From the NCBI GenBank assembly GCA_002633005.1, contig NMRA01000003.1:777665-841664 (forward strand): 64,000 nt of DNA, read 5' to 3'. The notes beneath the pieces were generated by a model, which saw only the letters and a list, made by a program, of their open reading frames with translations, ran no database searches and was not told the DNA's origin. The number at the start of each line of letters is the position of its first letter. Within the stretch, counting starts at the first letter, position 1. The position numbers and the translations under genes were made by a program. This DNA is from Phoronis australis (Eukaryota > Phoronida > Phoronidae). This document shows positions 14,080-25,740 of the stretch, one piece after another.

Positions 14080-14396
14080 GGATTAGAGAGGATTAGGCCC
14101 CACAAGTTGTACTTATAATTTAACTGATACAAACCCTCTACCGTCATCTACTTTTCTATGTCGGTGATAAATTTCAATAAGATCCATGAACGAGATCAGC
14201 GTAACGTTTTTTAAATTAGACAAATGCCACTATATTGGTAAAATGACTTAACGACCGATCTAAAGGTATTGACACATTGATTAAATTTTAAATTACACAT
14301 TTTCAAAGTTTTAGGAACACCCCGGCTCCGATGTGGATACTTTACATGTGTTTAGTTAGACAGATGAACTAACCGCGATGCCTTCATTTAGGATTA
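14080..14396 (+). promoter_or_regulatory. Cluster of GGATTA (bicoid/Pitx-type) sites upstream of Pitx
   Basis: GGATTA, the preferred site of K50 homeodomains, occurs at 14080-14085, 14090-14095 and 14391-14396, about 1.3-1.6 kb before the Pitx start codon. The first two are ten bases apart. A chance cluster is possible, and function is inferred only. Confidence 0.25.
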
Positions 14397-15658
14397 GTGT
14401 GTTTGACTTGCTCTACGAAGTATGGTTATGAAACACAAACAAACAAATATACCGGCAAGTGAAGAGCAAAGTCAAGCCTCTCTGAGTCGTCGGAAAATCC
14501 TGTTCATCTCGCACAACCAAATTAAACTGTGCCGTCAAATTTTGTTCAGTGATATTTATACAAGCAAGAGCAAGTTGAAATATAGTTCACAACAACGACA
14601 GATTAAATAAATACGATATAACATTCATGGAAAAAATTGTCAGTTAAAACTGCTAGTAAATATTCGCTTAAGAGCCCAAAAGACCCTAACTCCTAATTAT
14701 GTTCGGTTTGACCTTAAATAAAACTGAGCGGCTGAATTGAAAAACGAGAGCTAATCAATTTCAAGAGATCATGACCGTGATCACATAATGCTCGCAAAGA
14801 TTTTTGTTGTCTTAAAGAAAATCGCACATCTAATAATTAAAGATTTAAAGATTTTCTTCCAATCTCGCCTCATCGTACAAACACCATTAAGCGACTATTG
14901 AAGAGTGAGGATTTATGGTTAGACAAACTACGCAATAGATCTCGACAAACACTCTCGGATTTAAAACGTTAATGCAATTAAGTAATGGAGTGAGAGACGA
15001 TGGGTACCCGGAGTTAAGCCGGTGAGAAAGCCCGTCTAGATCTGTGTAAATACTGTCCAGCATGGGATAACAAAACTAACCCAGTGAACAACTTCCTTAT
15101 CGAATCGAAGATGAAAAGTAACTCTTAAAATTTTTAAAAATCCAGTTTTACTAATTTCCAAGTGAGTAAAAATGACACTTGTCGTTCATGTGTCTAGGAG
15201 TTTTTATAAATCTATTGAATCATTCTGATTATTTCAGTAGTCCCTCCCCGCTATCTGATGCCTTGACGGTCGCTTGGCGCACAACTTGATTTGCACGGCC
15301 TACTTGGAAAATCTGACCAATTGGTTGGCCGCGGTGTACGCTGGGAAGGTCGTGACGTCATCAGTGGCGGTAGTCGATGATAAATCACAGAACCGGGGAT
15401 TTAAGCCGAACGCAAACAGTGTCTGTGGAAAAATGGTCCATAACTTACTTATGTCAATTAGTGTGTAAGTTCTATTAAATGTGCAATCAGCCCAGAAGAC
15501 GAACACACTAGTCGACACCTCGGTAGAGACGTAGTGGACAGACCAAAGAACCCTTGAATCACGGGACTCTCCCAAGAGAGCTCACTGATTGTGTGGAGGT
15601 TTATCTCGTCTGAGCAACTTATCATTTCAAGATTGCATAGCAGTGCCGAAACGTGAAA

Positions 15659-15752
15659 ATGACAGAAACCTTGAATTTGGATGAGTTTATGTGCCAACAG
15701 AGTCAGTCGCAGCAATCGCCGACTCGAGAAATGGAGGAGAAAAGCAACTCAG
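15659..15752 (+). CDS. Pitx: Pitx homeobox gene, coding exon 1
   Basis: Encodes residues 1-31 plus one base of codon 32. The ATG at 15659 is preceded by an AAA context and the frame begins MTETLNLDEFMCQQSQSQQS, a Ser/Gln-rich segment. The donor is TCAG|GTAAGT, a near-perfect consensus. The exon is linked to exon 2 by phase (one base plus two bases give Asp32). This N-terminus is much shorter than in the vertebrate long isoforms. Pitx genes commonly use alternative 5' exons, so another start upstream cannot be excluded. Confidence 0.8.
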
Positions 15753-17360
15753 GTAAGTGTTTTAACTTTCGTGAAAATTCAAATTTTTTTTCTTAATAGA
15801 AATACACAAACAACTAAGCTACTGAGTAAAAAAAAATGATTATTTATAAACCGCGTTACTATTATGCATTATCTGCTAAACATATTAAAAACTTATTTTC
15901 GACGTTTTTTAAAATAATTCTTTAGGTCTCCCATAATACACGAGAAACTGAGTGCACGCATAAACCTGAGATCCACAAAGATCCGTTTTCTAATGTCTAA
16001 ATACGCGAAGAAATACCTTCAAAAACTCGTGAAACTTCAAGAAACTTTAAGTCAAATTCATAGAGAGATTAAATTCACATAAAATTGAGAAGAAGTTCTC
16101 AGTGACATTTACTGAACACCCTCACTACGATTCATTGAACTGGGTTTATATATCAACTCTCCATTATAGCTCAACACTAAAACGTGCTTAAAATGAAATA
16201 CAAATTTTACATCGATACTACCAAATCCATAGATAAAATACATTGAAAAGATTTTAAGGACAATTTTAATCACCTTTTCACGTCTGCACCAGTTACTAGT
16301 TCTTATACCACGGTATATCTTTATCTTGAACTCCCCGAGTCCTTGCGTGGTATTCAAGTAACATGTTTCAGATCATAGATAGGTCATGTATTTAAATAAA
16401 TCAACTCGTTTCAAAGACAAACATTTGAACACTTCAGTTTGAGTGTTTAACTTGAAGCAAACCGAGTAAATAATTTTAGTTTAACCAAATAATTGGCCAT
16501 CTTAAAATCGTTCACTGTGACGACACTTTTATATCTTATTAATATCTCGAAACGCATTAAAGTACCCTGTGAAACAAATCCTTTAAGCGTGACCAATGCT
16601 ATGATTGTAGAAGGTTTAACTAAACACTCTCGTCAGTGAGGCTTTAAAGAATTACATGACGATATCCTTTTATAGAGCAGTAACGTAGAAGTCAAGTCAA
16701 TAATTTAACACCTTTACGAATCTTTGTTTTTTGCAACAAATGTGCTGTTCATTTTATGAACACATTTTTATGAATACAAAATATACACAGTTTCGTGTTT
16801 TTTTCTGTGCAAACATTTTTAACATTTTACCATTGTTGTCATTGAAATGCACCACCTTGAAGTAACTTTACGCATAATTTAGAAACACTTCAATTCAATC
16901 TACTGACCAAAAAAGAACGAGCTAGTTCATCAAAATGGAAATATAACACGATAGAAGAAAATATTAAAAGTATTTGATTCATTGTTTTCCAAAACAAGGC
17001 GTTACATTCCAAACACAAATATTTTACATGACTTGGAAAAATACTCGTTCAAGGGATGCGTCTACCTCAATACCACCCGCCAATATTTGTACAATAAACA
17101 CTGAAGATGTACTAATTTTGACTCGTACAATTTATCAGTTTCAATCACACCGCCCAACTGTTATCGCGTTACACGGTCCTAACACGCTGTTGAGACCTCT
17201 GAGGCAGTTTATCTGGCCCTATTGGCTGTAGAGAACCACTTGTCACATTCAGAGTGGCAAACATGTGATAACCTTTACCTGTGCACACCTTGGGACCAAC
17301 ATCTGACAACTCGCGAGTGCGCATGTGCAAAACTTCAAGGTGAGACAAAATGCAAATTAA

Positions 17361-17437
17361 TGGAGAGAGGAGAGAGAGAGAGAGAGAGAGAGAGTGAGAG
17401 AGAGAGAGAGAGGGAGAGGGACAGAGAGGGAGAGATG
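17361..17437 (+). repeat. (GA)n microsatellite in Pitx intron 1
   Basis: Near-pure GA dinucleotides with a few GGGAGA interruptions at the 3' side. Confidence 0.9.
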
Positions 17438-18164
17438 ATGCGTATGCATTGTTTCAGTTAAAGGGATATACGAAAAGGGGTGTGCGATGTTTTTATTTTC
17501 ACAAAGCAAAAGTAATAAATCGGTAGACTTATAAATATCGGAAATGTGAAAGGCAAAGTTTCGAATGTCAAAGACAGTTTCGCATCATAAAATATAAAGG
17601 CATGATGCAGTAAAACATAATTAAAATTGAGTTGTCAATATATGATTATGATACCTTGATACCAAGTTTGGCCCACTTTTCGATGCTGAAGCAAAAACGA
17701 ATGTAGCCAAGACTCGCTAAATCTAAACCTGGTGCCAATGAACGGTTATATCGCGGCAGTTAAGTGAAGGGCGCAACAACACATACTATAAAATTGGGTG
17801 TTCTAAACTTTCTGGAAATACGAAATTTCGAAGTAGCAAAAACTTCAAAATTTTTGAATGAAATTTTCAAGTAGAAGACAGGGAGTCAGCGTCGCTGTAG
17901 TTTGATTTGTTGTTCAGAGACAGGGGAAGAAAGCAAAACAAATGGGGAATAACACAGTCATAAACAGCAATAAATGTTAGTTGCAGTAACACGTTTATTA
18001 CAGCTTACGCTATAGGGAGTGCAAAAAACGTCTTTTCCCTTTCTGTAAGAAAAGACAAAAGTTTGATTTTGAAGCTTTATAAGCGCAATCACTGAAAAGA
18101 GGTCAAATAATGGAAACAAAGACTATCCGATTAAACTGAGGCTACTACAGTGGATTTTCAAAAA

Positions 18165-18520
18165 CAACAATGACAACATCATGATTATAGTAATATCAAT
18201 CACAACAGTAATAGCATTGGTAATATTACTACTACTGCAGCTACTACTACTACCACTAATACTACTAAATACTAATTACAATAATATGAATAAAAACAGT
18301 AATAACAACAATAACAATAACAGGAAGTAAAATAATAATAATTATTATTATTATCCTCATCATAATCATAACATTAGTAATAATATCAACAGCAACAGTA
18401 ATGATGATAATAATAATAATAATTACTATTATTATATTAATAATGATAATAACAGTAATAGTAATGGTAATGATAATAACTGTGATAGTTTAGTATAATA
18501 ACAACATAATAATAGTTGTA
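18165..18520 (+). repeat. Impure trinucleotide repeat tract (AAT/ACT/ATC)
   Basis: About 350 bp built almost wholly of ACA, AAT, ACT and ATA/ATT triplets, including a self-complementary run of AAT followed by ATT near 18330-18350 that could form a hairpin. Confidence 0.85.
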
Positions 18521-18816
18521 ACAAATCATCACAAGAAGTATAATATTTCTAAATATTCTCTGTAAAGTTGCCCCTGGTAATGATAACTATTATTAGTAAA
18601 GTGAGTAATTAAGTGAACAAAGAAGTAAAAATAAACAGAAATACCAGTTGCATTTGTAACAATATGATTAAGCATGACAATAACTATAACAGATGCCTTT
18701 AACAATTTGCAAGATTTGCATTTTACATCATTGAAAATTGAGCTATTATTATTTTTAAAATTAAGTTAAACATTTATTCCTAACAATTTGTCGACATTCA
18801 TTTTTCTTATAAATAA

Positions 18817-19089
<273 letters not shown>

Positions 19090-20443
19090 TAGCACAAAAA
19101 TCCATGTAATAATATCAAAAACAAACTGTTCTCGTTTGGTCAATCGGTTAGAGGGCCAATCATGGTAATTACCGGAAATGGCCCTTAATTGCCATACGCT
19201 ACCAGTTTCAAAGTTTTGAAACTATTGAAATCAATAAAAGTGACATCAATTGAAAAAAATTAGGTTTAGATGGATTCCCCAAATAATATTCCCGTATGAT
19301 ACGTTTTCACTGTTGCTTTTAAATTGCCTGAGAAACAACGAAACTTTCCTACCATTATGAAATTAATTTATCATTTGTTTGTCAAGAAATCTACGGTTAA
19401 GTGGCCCTAGAACAAGTGAACTAGTTAGAAGGATCAATTGAACACGAGCAAACACTTAGGTAGATTAACGGATTAGACGCAAAATATGGCCATCCCTTGC
19501 GCGTAGTCCGGCACACTTACGCGCACGTGAGGGTGAGACGGCCTGGCGAAGGCAAGGTCCACTTGAGTGGGACGATAGCCGCTCCAAAAAATATGCTGTT
19601 CTTTTTTCCCTACTAACGGAAATATCAAGTTTCATAGACATTTGTGTATTTACTTATCGAGTGCTGCTTGTACAAACACTTGATCAAGAATATGCTAACA
19701 AGTCATTTCGTCTTTGTAATTATTCCACTATTAGAAGTCGTTATCTCTCCCATGCAATTAGACGCTAATCAATTTGCATAACTGATACATGCAACCAATC
19801 TGCGACAATAAAGAAACATATATAGAACTGTTTGGTTGGGTAATCCTCGTATAATGGACAGGCTTAGCACAGGCTGAGCTATAGCGTTTCATGACAATCG
19901 CATAGTTATGGTTAGTTTATCGACTGGAGGTATGATTAGAAATCTACGTGTTAATACAGAAAAGAAGTTTATATATCACGTTTTAACGAAAGGCAATGCA
20001 ACGCACCAAAGACGCATTTTGATTAGAAATTATCAACGTGACGTCATTGCGATCATCAAGAACATTATTGTTATTTTTTACAACTACTTTCTTGAAACTA
20101 AAAACTGTTTTTAGATATTTTAGCAAAATACAGACGAGCGCGTAAGACATATGATGTAATGAAGATCTAATATGTTTTACATATGCGTTTAACTGGATAA
20201 TTAATAATCAACGACAAACTTGATTAATTAGCGAGACGGCTCATTATGCCAGCCGAGTCTAATCGTGATATAAAGCACTCAAGAATGCAACAAGATTTGA
20301 ACTTGTAACGATTCGACTATATCAAAAACTTTTGTTTTTTCTTTGGTAAAACAACAGTTTGTAGCAAGTAATTACTCTTAATCGTGTGCAATCTATGAAT
20401 TTTAATGACAGCATTAAGTTGAAATACTTGTGGCGATTTCCTT

Positions 20444-20541
20444 GGACTAATCCCTCGTGGTCCCAGGAGTATTCAATCTCAAATAAATTCGTTCAAACAA
20501 TTTACCCACGGACGAGATTCATTAGACAAAAGGATTAGTCC
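20444..20541 (+). promoter_or_regulatory. Inverted pair of Pitx-type sites in Pitx intron 2
   Basis: GGACTAATCC (20444-20453) and its exact reverse complement GGATTAGTCC (20532-20541) lie 78 bp apart. Each contains TAATCC, the K50 homeodomain site. Further GGATTA sites lie in the same intron at 19470-19475 and 20788-20793. This would fit autoregulation by Pitx or input from another K50 factor (Otx, Gsc). Function is inferred. Intronic Nodal-responsive enhancers are known for Pitx2, but I saw no clear FoxH1 site here. Confidence 0.35.
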
Positions 20542-21234
20542 GCTATATAAATTCATAATTAAGTCTTACACTAGTCAAAGATGAGATTTTTAAGACTCTC
20601 CATAGACAAGGTTTGCCTTATGACCAGTGCAATTTATTTTCTTTTGAGTAGAGTCATGATCTTTCTACGTAATAAAAACTATTTCAGAGTAATTATTTCC
20701 AAGAATGTCGTCATAACATTTTATGCTTGACTAGCGAGAAAAAGCGGAGGTAATTAACGTCATTTCTGTAAACCTGTATATTATCTAGGATTAACAATTA
20801 CCATTGTTTTAAAAAAGTGAAAGAAGTTACTAAGATCCGAGTTGTTATCTTGTTATTCGTTTACCAATAGATTGAATTCATCAATGCGAACTTTGATAAT
20901 TTGTAGCAGATATTTTACGGTTTACTAAAGTGGTAAGAAATGAACGCCATTATGTTTTTATTCTAAACTTACTGATAGAAGGTTTTTAACAATAAGGTTA
21001 TTCAATTTAAAATTACCATTACTTTTATTAACAAAAGAAAATATACAAGGCAGCTTATAAGCGGTTTTGGGAAATTACTAAAAATTAGCTCCTAAGGCAA
21101 TAAGTACGCCGGCGGATCTAGGATGCTGCAAGGGGCCCAAACATAAATTTCGAAGGAAAATCTTCGTGTAACTCATAAAATCAATAAACCTTTTAATTAA
21201 CAGATCATTTAATTTACTTCATTTCGTTTTTTAG

Positions 21235-21708
21235 GTTTGGTTTAAAAACAGGCGAGCTAAGTGGCGGAAGCGAGAGAGGAATCTTGAACCGTACAAAAAT
21301 GGCTTCGGTCCTCAGTTCAATGGCCTTATGCAGTCGTTCGATGACGGTCTCTACTCCAGTTACACATACAACAACTGGGCGACCAAAGTCCCCAGCCCTC
21401 TGGGCAGTAAAGCGTTCCCGTGGGGTCTCAACTCAGTTCCGGTTCCGTCACAAAGTATGTGTTTCTCGTCTCCCGCAAACACAATGAACACTGTAAATAT
21501 GAACACACCATCTTCACCCTGCCCATATGCCGGGGCCCCAAACCCCTACAACCTTTACAACAGAGACTCGTGTACGAACAGCATAGCCACGTTACGACTG
21601 AAAGCGAAACAGCACGCCACTGGTTTCGGCTACTCGCCCATGTCTCCTCGACAAACGACGCTGTCAGCTTGCCAGTACGCAACTGTGGGAAACGGAACTC
21701 CGATGTGA
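21235..21708 (+). CDS. Pitx: Pitx homeobox gene, terminal coding exon (helix 3 and OAR)
   Basis: Encodes residues 102-258 and the TGA stop at 21706-21708. The acceptor TTTTTTAG is phase 0. It opens with [16 protein letters not shown]; residue 105 is Lys50 of the homeodomain, which gives bicoid-class TAATCC specificity. Next come the Pitx-specific [12 protein letters not shown] block, a YNNWATK block, a Ser/Pro/Asn-rich transactivation region, and the OAR motif [13 protein letters not shown] (about 216-228). The tail includes LSACQYA, also typical of Pitx. The three exons splice to a complete 258-aa protein, somewhat shorter than vertebrate Pitx proteins (about 270-320 aa). No damage is seen. 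Long frames in the two other + frames across this exon are shadows. Confidence 0.95.
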   Translation, partial: VWFKNRRAKWRKRERNLEPYKNGFGPQFNGLMQSFDDGLYSSYTYNNWATKVPSPLGSKAFPWGLNSVPVPSQSMCFSSPANTMNTVNMNTPSSPCPYAGAPNPYNLYNRDSCTNSIATLRLKAKQHATGFGYSPMSPRQTTLSACQYATVGNGTPM

Positions 21709-24439
21709 CTTTCGGAAACTAGATAATAGCACCAGTCCCTGCACGTTAGTTGAGGACGTGGCAAACATACTGTCAAAATGAGATCGAAATGGTGTGCAGT
21801 TCGATCAAGACACGACAGTGTCGTGAAAGTAATTTATTTATTAAAACGGACACATTTGCTAATAGTATAAGAGGGTTGGAGGTACTCGACTGTGTTTTAA
21901 CAGGGGCGCGGCTGAAAAATTATCCACCCATTTGGAGACTAAACAAGAAAATGTCCACGCGTAGGGAGATTGGGTGAAACCGTTTGACTCTTTCGTAGGG
22001 ATTTGTTTCACAAACGCCACCCTTTTGTTGGGAATAATTCTACAAACCTGACACTTTCGTGTGTAGCCTTGGTCAGATGAGTTTTAAACCCTTATAAGCC
22101 TAAAACAGTACAAAAAGAGGTTCCCATGTCGGCAAAAATCAGTGCATATTTTGCAATAAAAACTTCAACAGTATTGATGGAATTAAAAAAAATGTTCTGT
22201 AGATTTTTGTAGCTGGGCAAATGGACCTTCTGTAGAATTCTGCAAAGTGAAACCTTACGTAGGGATTTTTTTAGTGAAAGGCATCCATTAATTGAGAATT
22301 TTGTTACAAAAGCTGCTCTTTTGTGTAGGGAATCTGGTAATGAAAGTCGCCCTTCTGAATGGCACGTCGGGTGTACGTCTTCTATGGCAGCGCTCCACTG
22401 GAGGATGTTACAGTGAAATGCAATATTGTTGACCAACACCAAGTTTAGATCTGTTGCTTGCAATGAAATGCAGTTGATGGGTCATCACTGGATTAGACAC
22501 AACCAAAGCACCTTTTTGCATTTTGTTTTACATTTGAGATGAATATGTCATGTTTGAAATGATGTATTATAACATTTTGGTCGTTAGATATACCAAGTAT
22601 ACATTGTTACATGGTGTGCATTTGCGTTATTTAATTGTCTATGTAAATATATTTCCTATGAGTGAATGAAAACCTCTTATAATAATTCCAAAACAATTTC
22701 ATTAACACGCCTTTGCAATTGATATTGATGGCCACGTGTGATGCGGACTCAATCGCGTGTGGTACGGACAACATAAACTTGTTGCACGTATTGTAGAAAA
22801 ACGAATTTGAACTTACGTCCACAGACATACCGTGACGCATTCATTCAAACGCTTTTTTATATTCAGCCGATGTTCATATAACTAGTTACGAGAAGCTCCT
22901 ACCAATTATCTATTCACAATTTTGCAAATAACATAGGAATGACAAATTTCCATGGTATCTGAGTAATCAATAGTTATGGATAAACGTCCTGTTTTATGCG
23001 AAGCTATACATGGATTATAAAACAACATGTTATGAGGCATACCTGAGAATGTATGGTAAAATATGATAAATAGAATAACAATGTTGCAAACACTATATGT
23101 GAAACAGGCTCTAATTTATCGGCGACGCACGACTTTTAAAACCTCACATTTTTGCGAAAGTGATCATCTGATTCTAAACATCATTCTACTTTAATTGAGT
23201 TATTACTAATCCTGGAATTCGGCCGGTTCCAAAATAAGCAAAATGTCCCTTGACCTATGTATATTTGAGTGCAACTTGTTGATAAGACTGACAATCGTTG
23301 ATCAAATTTAGTTACTTCGAACCAGCAGTCAAACTATTTCTGATAAAGCAAAAATGTTGAGATAAGGTTACGGGCAATTTTTCATGTAATTATTTTAATT
23401 AAAACTAGAATTGAGTTTAATCACATGTAAGGTAGTGTATTTCGTAAGTAATTTAATACGCTGAACTATAATAAAACATAAAATGTATGTCAGGGTTAGG
23501 GTCAGGACGGAAAGTCTATTTGGCTTACCACTGGATTCCTTCTCCACCAATTCGAGATCCTAGACTTACTTTTAAAAGGCAAGTTAACTGAAATCGATAG
23601 CCGCAATCATGTAACTGTGAATCCTTTGACAAAATATAGGAATTTGTTAATTTCATTTAGACTGACAGCAAAAATTTCTCTCGTTTACACGAATTTATTT
23701 AATCAATTTAAATTAAAATTCAAGTATGAAGGTCAGAACCAAAGATGCTCAAGCATAATTCAACACTTCGTGAAAATTGGCAGAGGTCATGTCCAGGGGC
23801 AAGAATAACAAATTCTAATCATTGGAATCTGTTAAACTCTTAAATTCTCCAATTGCATGAGCAGAGCAACAAAACGTAATTCAATTTTTAAATTAAGACA
23901 TATGTTAAAATACATATCTTATTTACATAATGATACATTATAAAGCCGTCTAGTATATTGTTTTCGTAATTAAAAGAGACACTTAGTTTTTAAAGTAAGG
24001 ATGCTTCAGATTTATCTTTACTGTTGTCGTGAAAAAAAATCGGTATTTACTTTACAACTATGGAAACTCAGTTCATACTATTTATGTAAACATAAGTTCA
24101 AAAACTGTCGAAACTGTGGCTTTTAACAACTCAATGGGCAACACTAACTAAAGAACACGCATTTTCAGTAGAAACAAATGATTATTACAATACGTATCTA
24201 TTCGTTGTACATTTGTTAATTATCTGGTATTTGTTGAGCTTGGCTTACTTTACTTACACTTATAAATCAAGATAGTTACAGCAGTAACAAAATAAATTGG
24301 CATTGTAAAGAATACAACAGCATAAACAAAGAATGTGACGTTAAGTAACACTAGTTATTATGAGATGCTATTGGATGAACAGAATGGTTTCAGGAAAAAT
24401 AGATCTAGTTAAGATCACATATTTATCTCGTCATCTACC
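21709..24439. other. Pitx 3' UTR and gene-free downstream region
   Basis: The first about 450 bp is probably 3' UTR. The remainder is AT-rich without exon-like frames. A TAATCC core is present near 23207. No structured repeat was noticed. Confidence 0.4.
22155..22160 (+). terminator. Candidate Pitx polyadenylation signal
   Basis: AATAAA about 450 bases after the Pitx stop is the first canonical signal noticed on this strand after the stop. Cleavage would fall near 22175-22190. Confidence 0.35.
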
Positions 24440-25740
24440 ATGAAAAAGATTAAAATTTAAGCGATACTTTGGCTTGCCTCATCTACTTCCAAAAGGCATT
24501 CGACTGAGTGGACAGAGACCTTCTTCTTTCAAAATACCTCGGCGTGTATTCGCGCAGACAGTACTACCGATTGATTTCCGACAACTAATGGGGTACGTCA
24601 CAATTTTCGTCACCCACTTTGTGTAGCATTTCTCTGAATAATCTCGCAATCTAGCCAAAAATTGCCAATAGTGTAATCAAAGTAAGCAACTATTTTACTA
24701 TATGTTGATGATATTGTTCTGTTAGCGGAAAATGAGGTCAACTTACAGATTATGTTGAACAAAGTTCACCGAAGGTGCTGCAAGTGGAAGTTGGAGGTTA
24801 ATGAAAGTAAAATAAATATTGTACATTTTAGAAACAGAACGTTCCCAGACACAGAATTCTAAATTATATGACAAATCACAAATATCTGAGACTGCACTTT
24901 GATGAATTTTTGAATTTTGATGTTGGGGGTGGAGTAGCATTTAATGTGGTTATTTCAAAGTTCAGATCTATGAAGGATGTCGGTTTTAATACTTTCAACA
25001 CAACGTATAGAATAGGGCTCTTTGCTTATGGAGTATGGAGCTAACATTTGGAGATTTTGTGATATGAAATCTTGTGAAAAGGTCCAAAACCGTGCCATGA
25101 GATATTTTTAGGTTCACCGCTTCCCACCCATAATAGTCATGCAAGGGGGTTTGTGGTGGCTTTCTACAAGGTGTAGTCGTTTTGTGTGCATGATGAGACT
25201 TTGGAATTGACTTATAACCTAGGAATCAGTAGAAAAAAAATTTGATTGGGATTTCATTCAATGCGGTAAAAATTGGTCAACAGAAATGCAACAGATTTTT
25301 AATGTATAGGAATAATGTATCTGCGTCGTAGTCGTTTTGTGATATGGAACCTACTGTATGACTACGACTCTCTGAAATATTTTGAGGCAGGCTGGAGGGA
25401 TGGTATTAGGACAAAATAAAAATTGAGAAACTTGCATATTGTATAAACAAAATTTGAAACCTTATTACTATGTATGTTATTTTTCATCAAGAGTCAGAAT
25501 GTCTTTATTTTGTCAGCTCAGGCTCGGTGCTATTCTTCTGGAGATAGAAGTTGGCAGACACAATAAGAGGCAGAGAACAGATTATGTCCTTCATATGATT
25601 TCAATGCTGCAGAAGATGAATTCCATTTCATGTGTTACTGTACTCTATATAATAATTTCCGAAAAACATTTCATGTCTAACAATTTCTTGATAAAGTGAA
25701 TTTTTAATGGTTAATCTGAGCTCTCTGTTTCTACGCAAAA
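24440..25740 (+). pseudogene. Degenerate LINE reverse transcriptase remnant
   Basis: Fragments of a non-LTR retrotransposon ORF can be read in order across shifting frames. A FQKAFD block followed at once by a stop lies near 24488-24507, matching the RT motif that carries the first catalytic Asp. A YVDDIVLLAENE block at 24701-24736 is the RT catalytic box, followed by CKWKLEVNESK. Around 25020-25150 come SYG-like and VQNRAMRYF segments. Around 25495-25570 comes RMSLFCQLRLGAILLEIEVG, which matches the C-terminal zinc-knuckle region of such ORFs. Stops and at least one frameshift separate these blocks, so it is dead. It belongs to a different family from the intact LINE at 38-43 kb. The 5' part (endonuclease) is missing or unrecognisable. 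Confidence 0.7.

Larger units (their letters stand above)
7740..15658. other. Long non-coding region between the ASB17-like gene and Pitx
   Basis: No exon-like frames were seen. The right half (about 11-15.6 kb) is AT-rich and dense in ATTA/TAAT homeodomain cores, as expected upstream of a developmental regulator, but this density is also expected by chance in AT-rich DNA. It contains a 62-bp imperfect tandem duplication (8844-8962) and a cluster of GGATTA sites (14.08-14.40 kb). A TATAAAT at about 15206 is a weak promoter candidate for Pitx. Confidence 0.5.

Noticed and set aside
17222-17461. Frame with Arg-Glu repeats
   Set aside because: Translation of the (GA)n microsatellite.
21328-21722. 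Other + frames and the minus frame across the last Pitx exon
   Set aside because: The 126-codon frame is the real Pitx frame itself. The 21420-21722, 21284-21487 and minus 21428-21682 frames are shadows of it.
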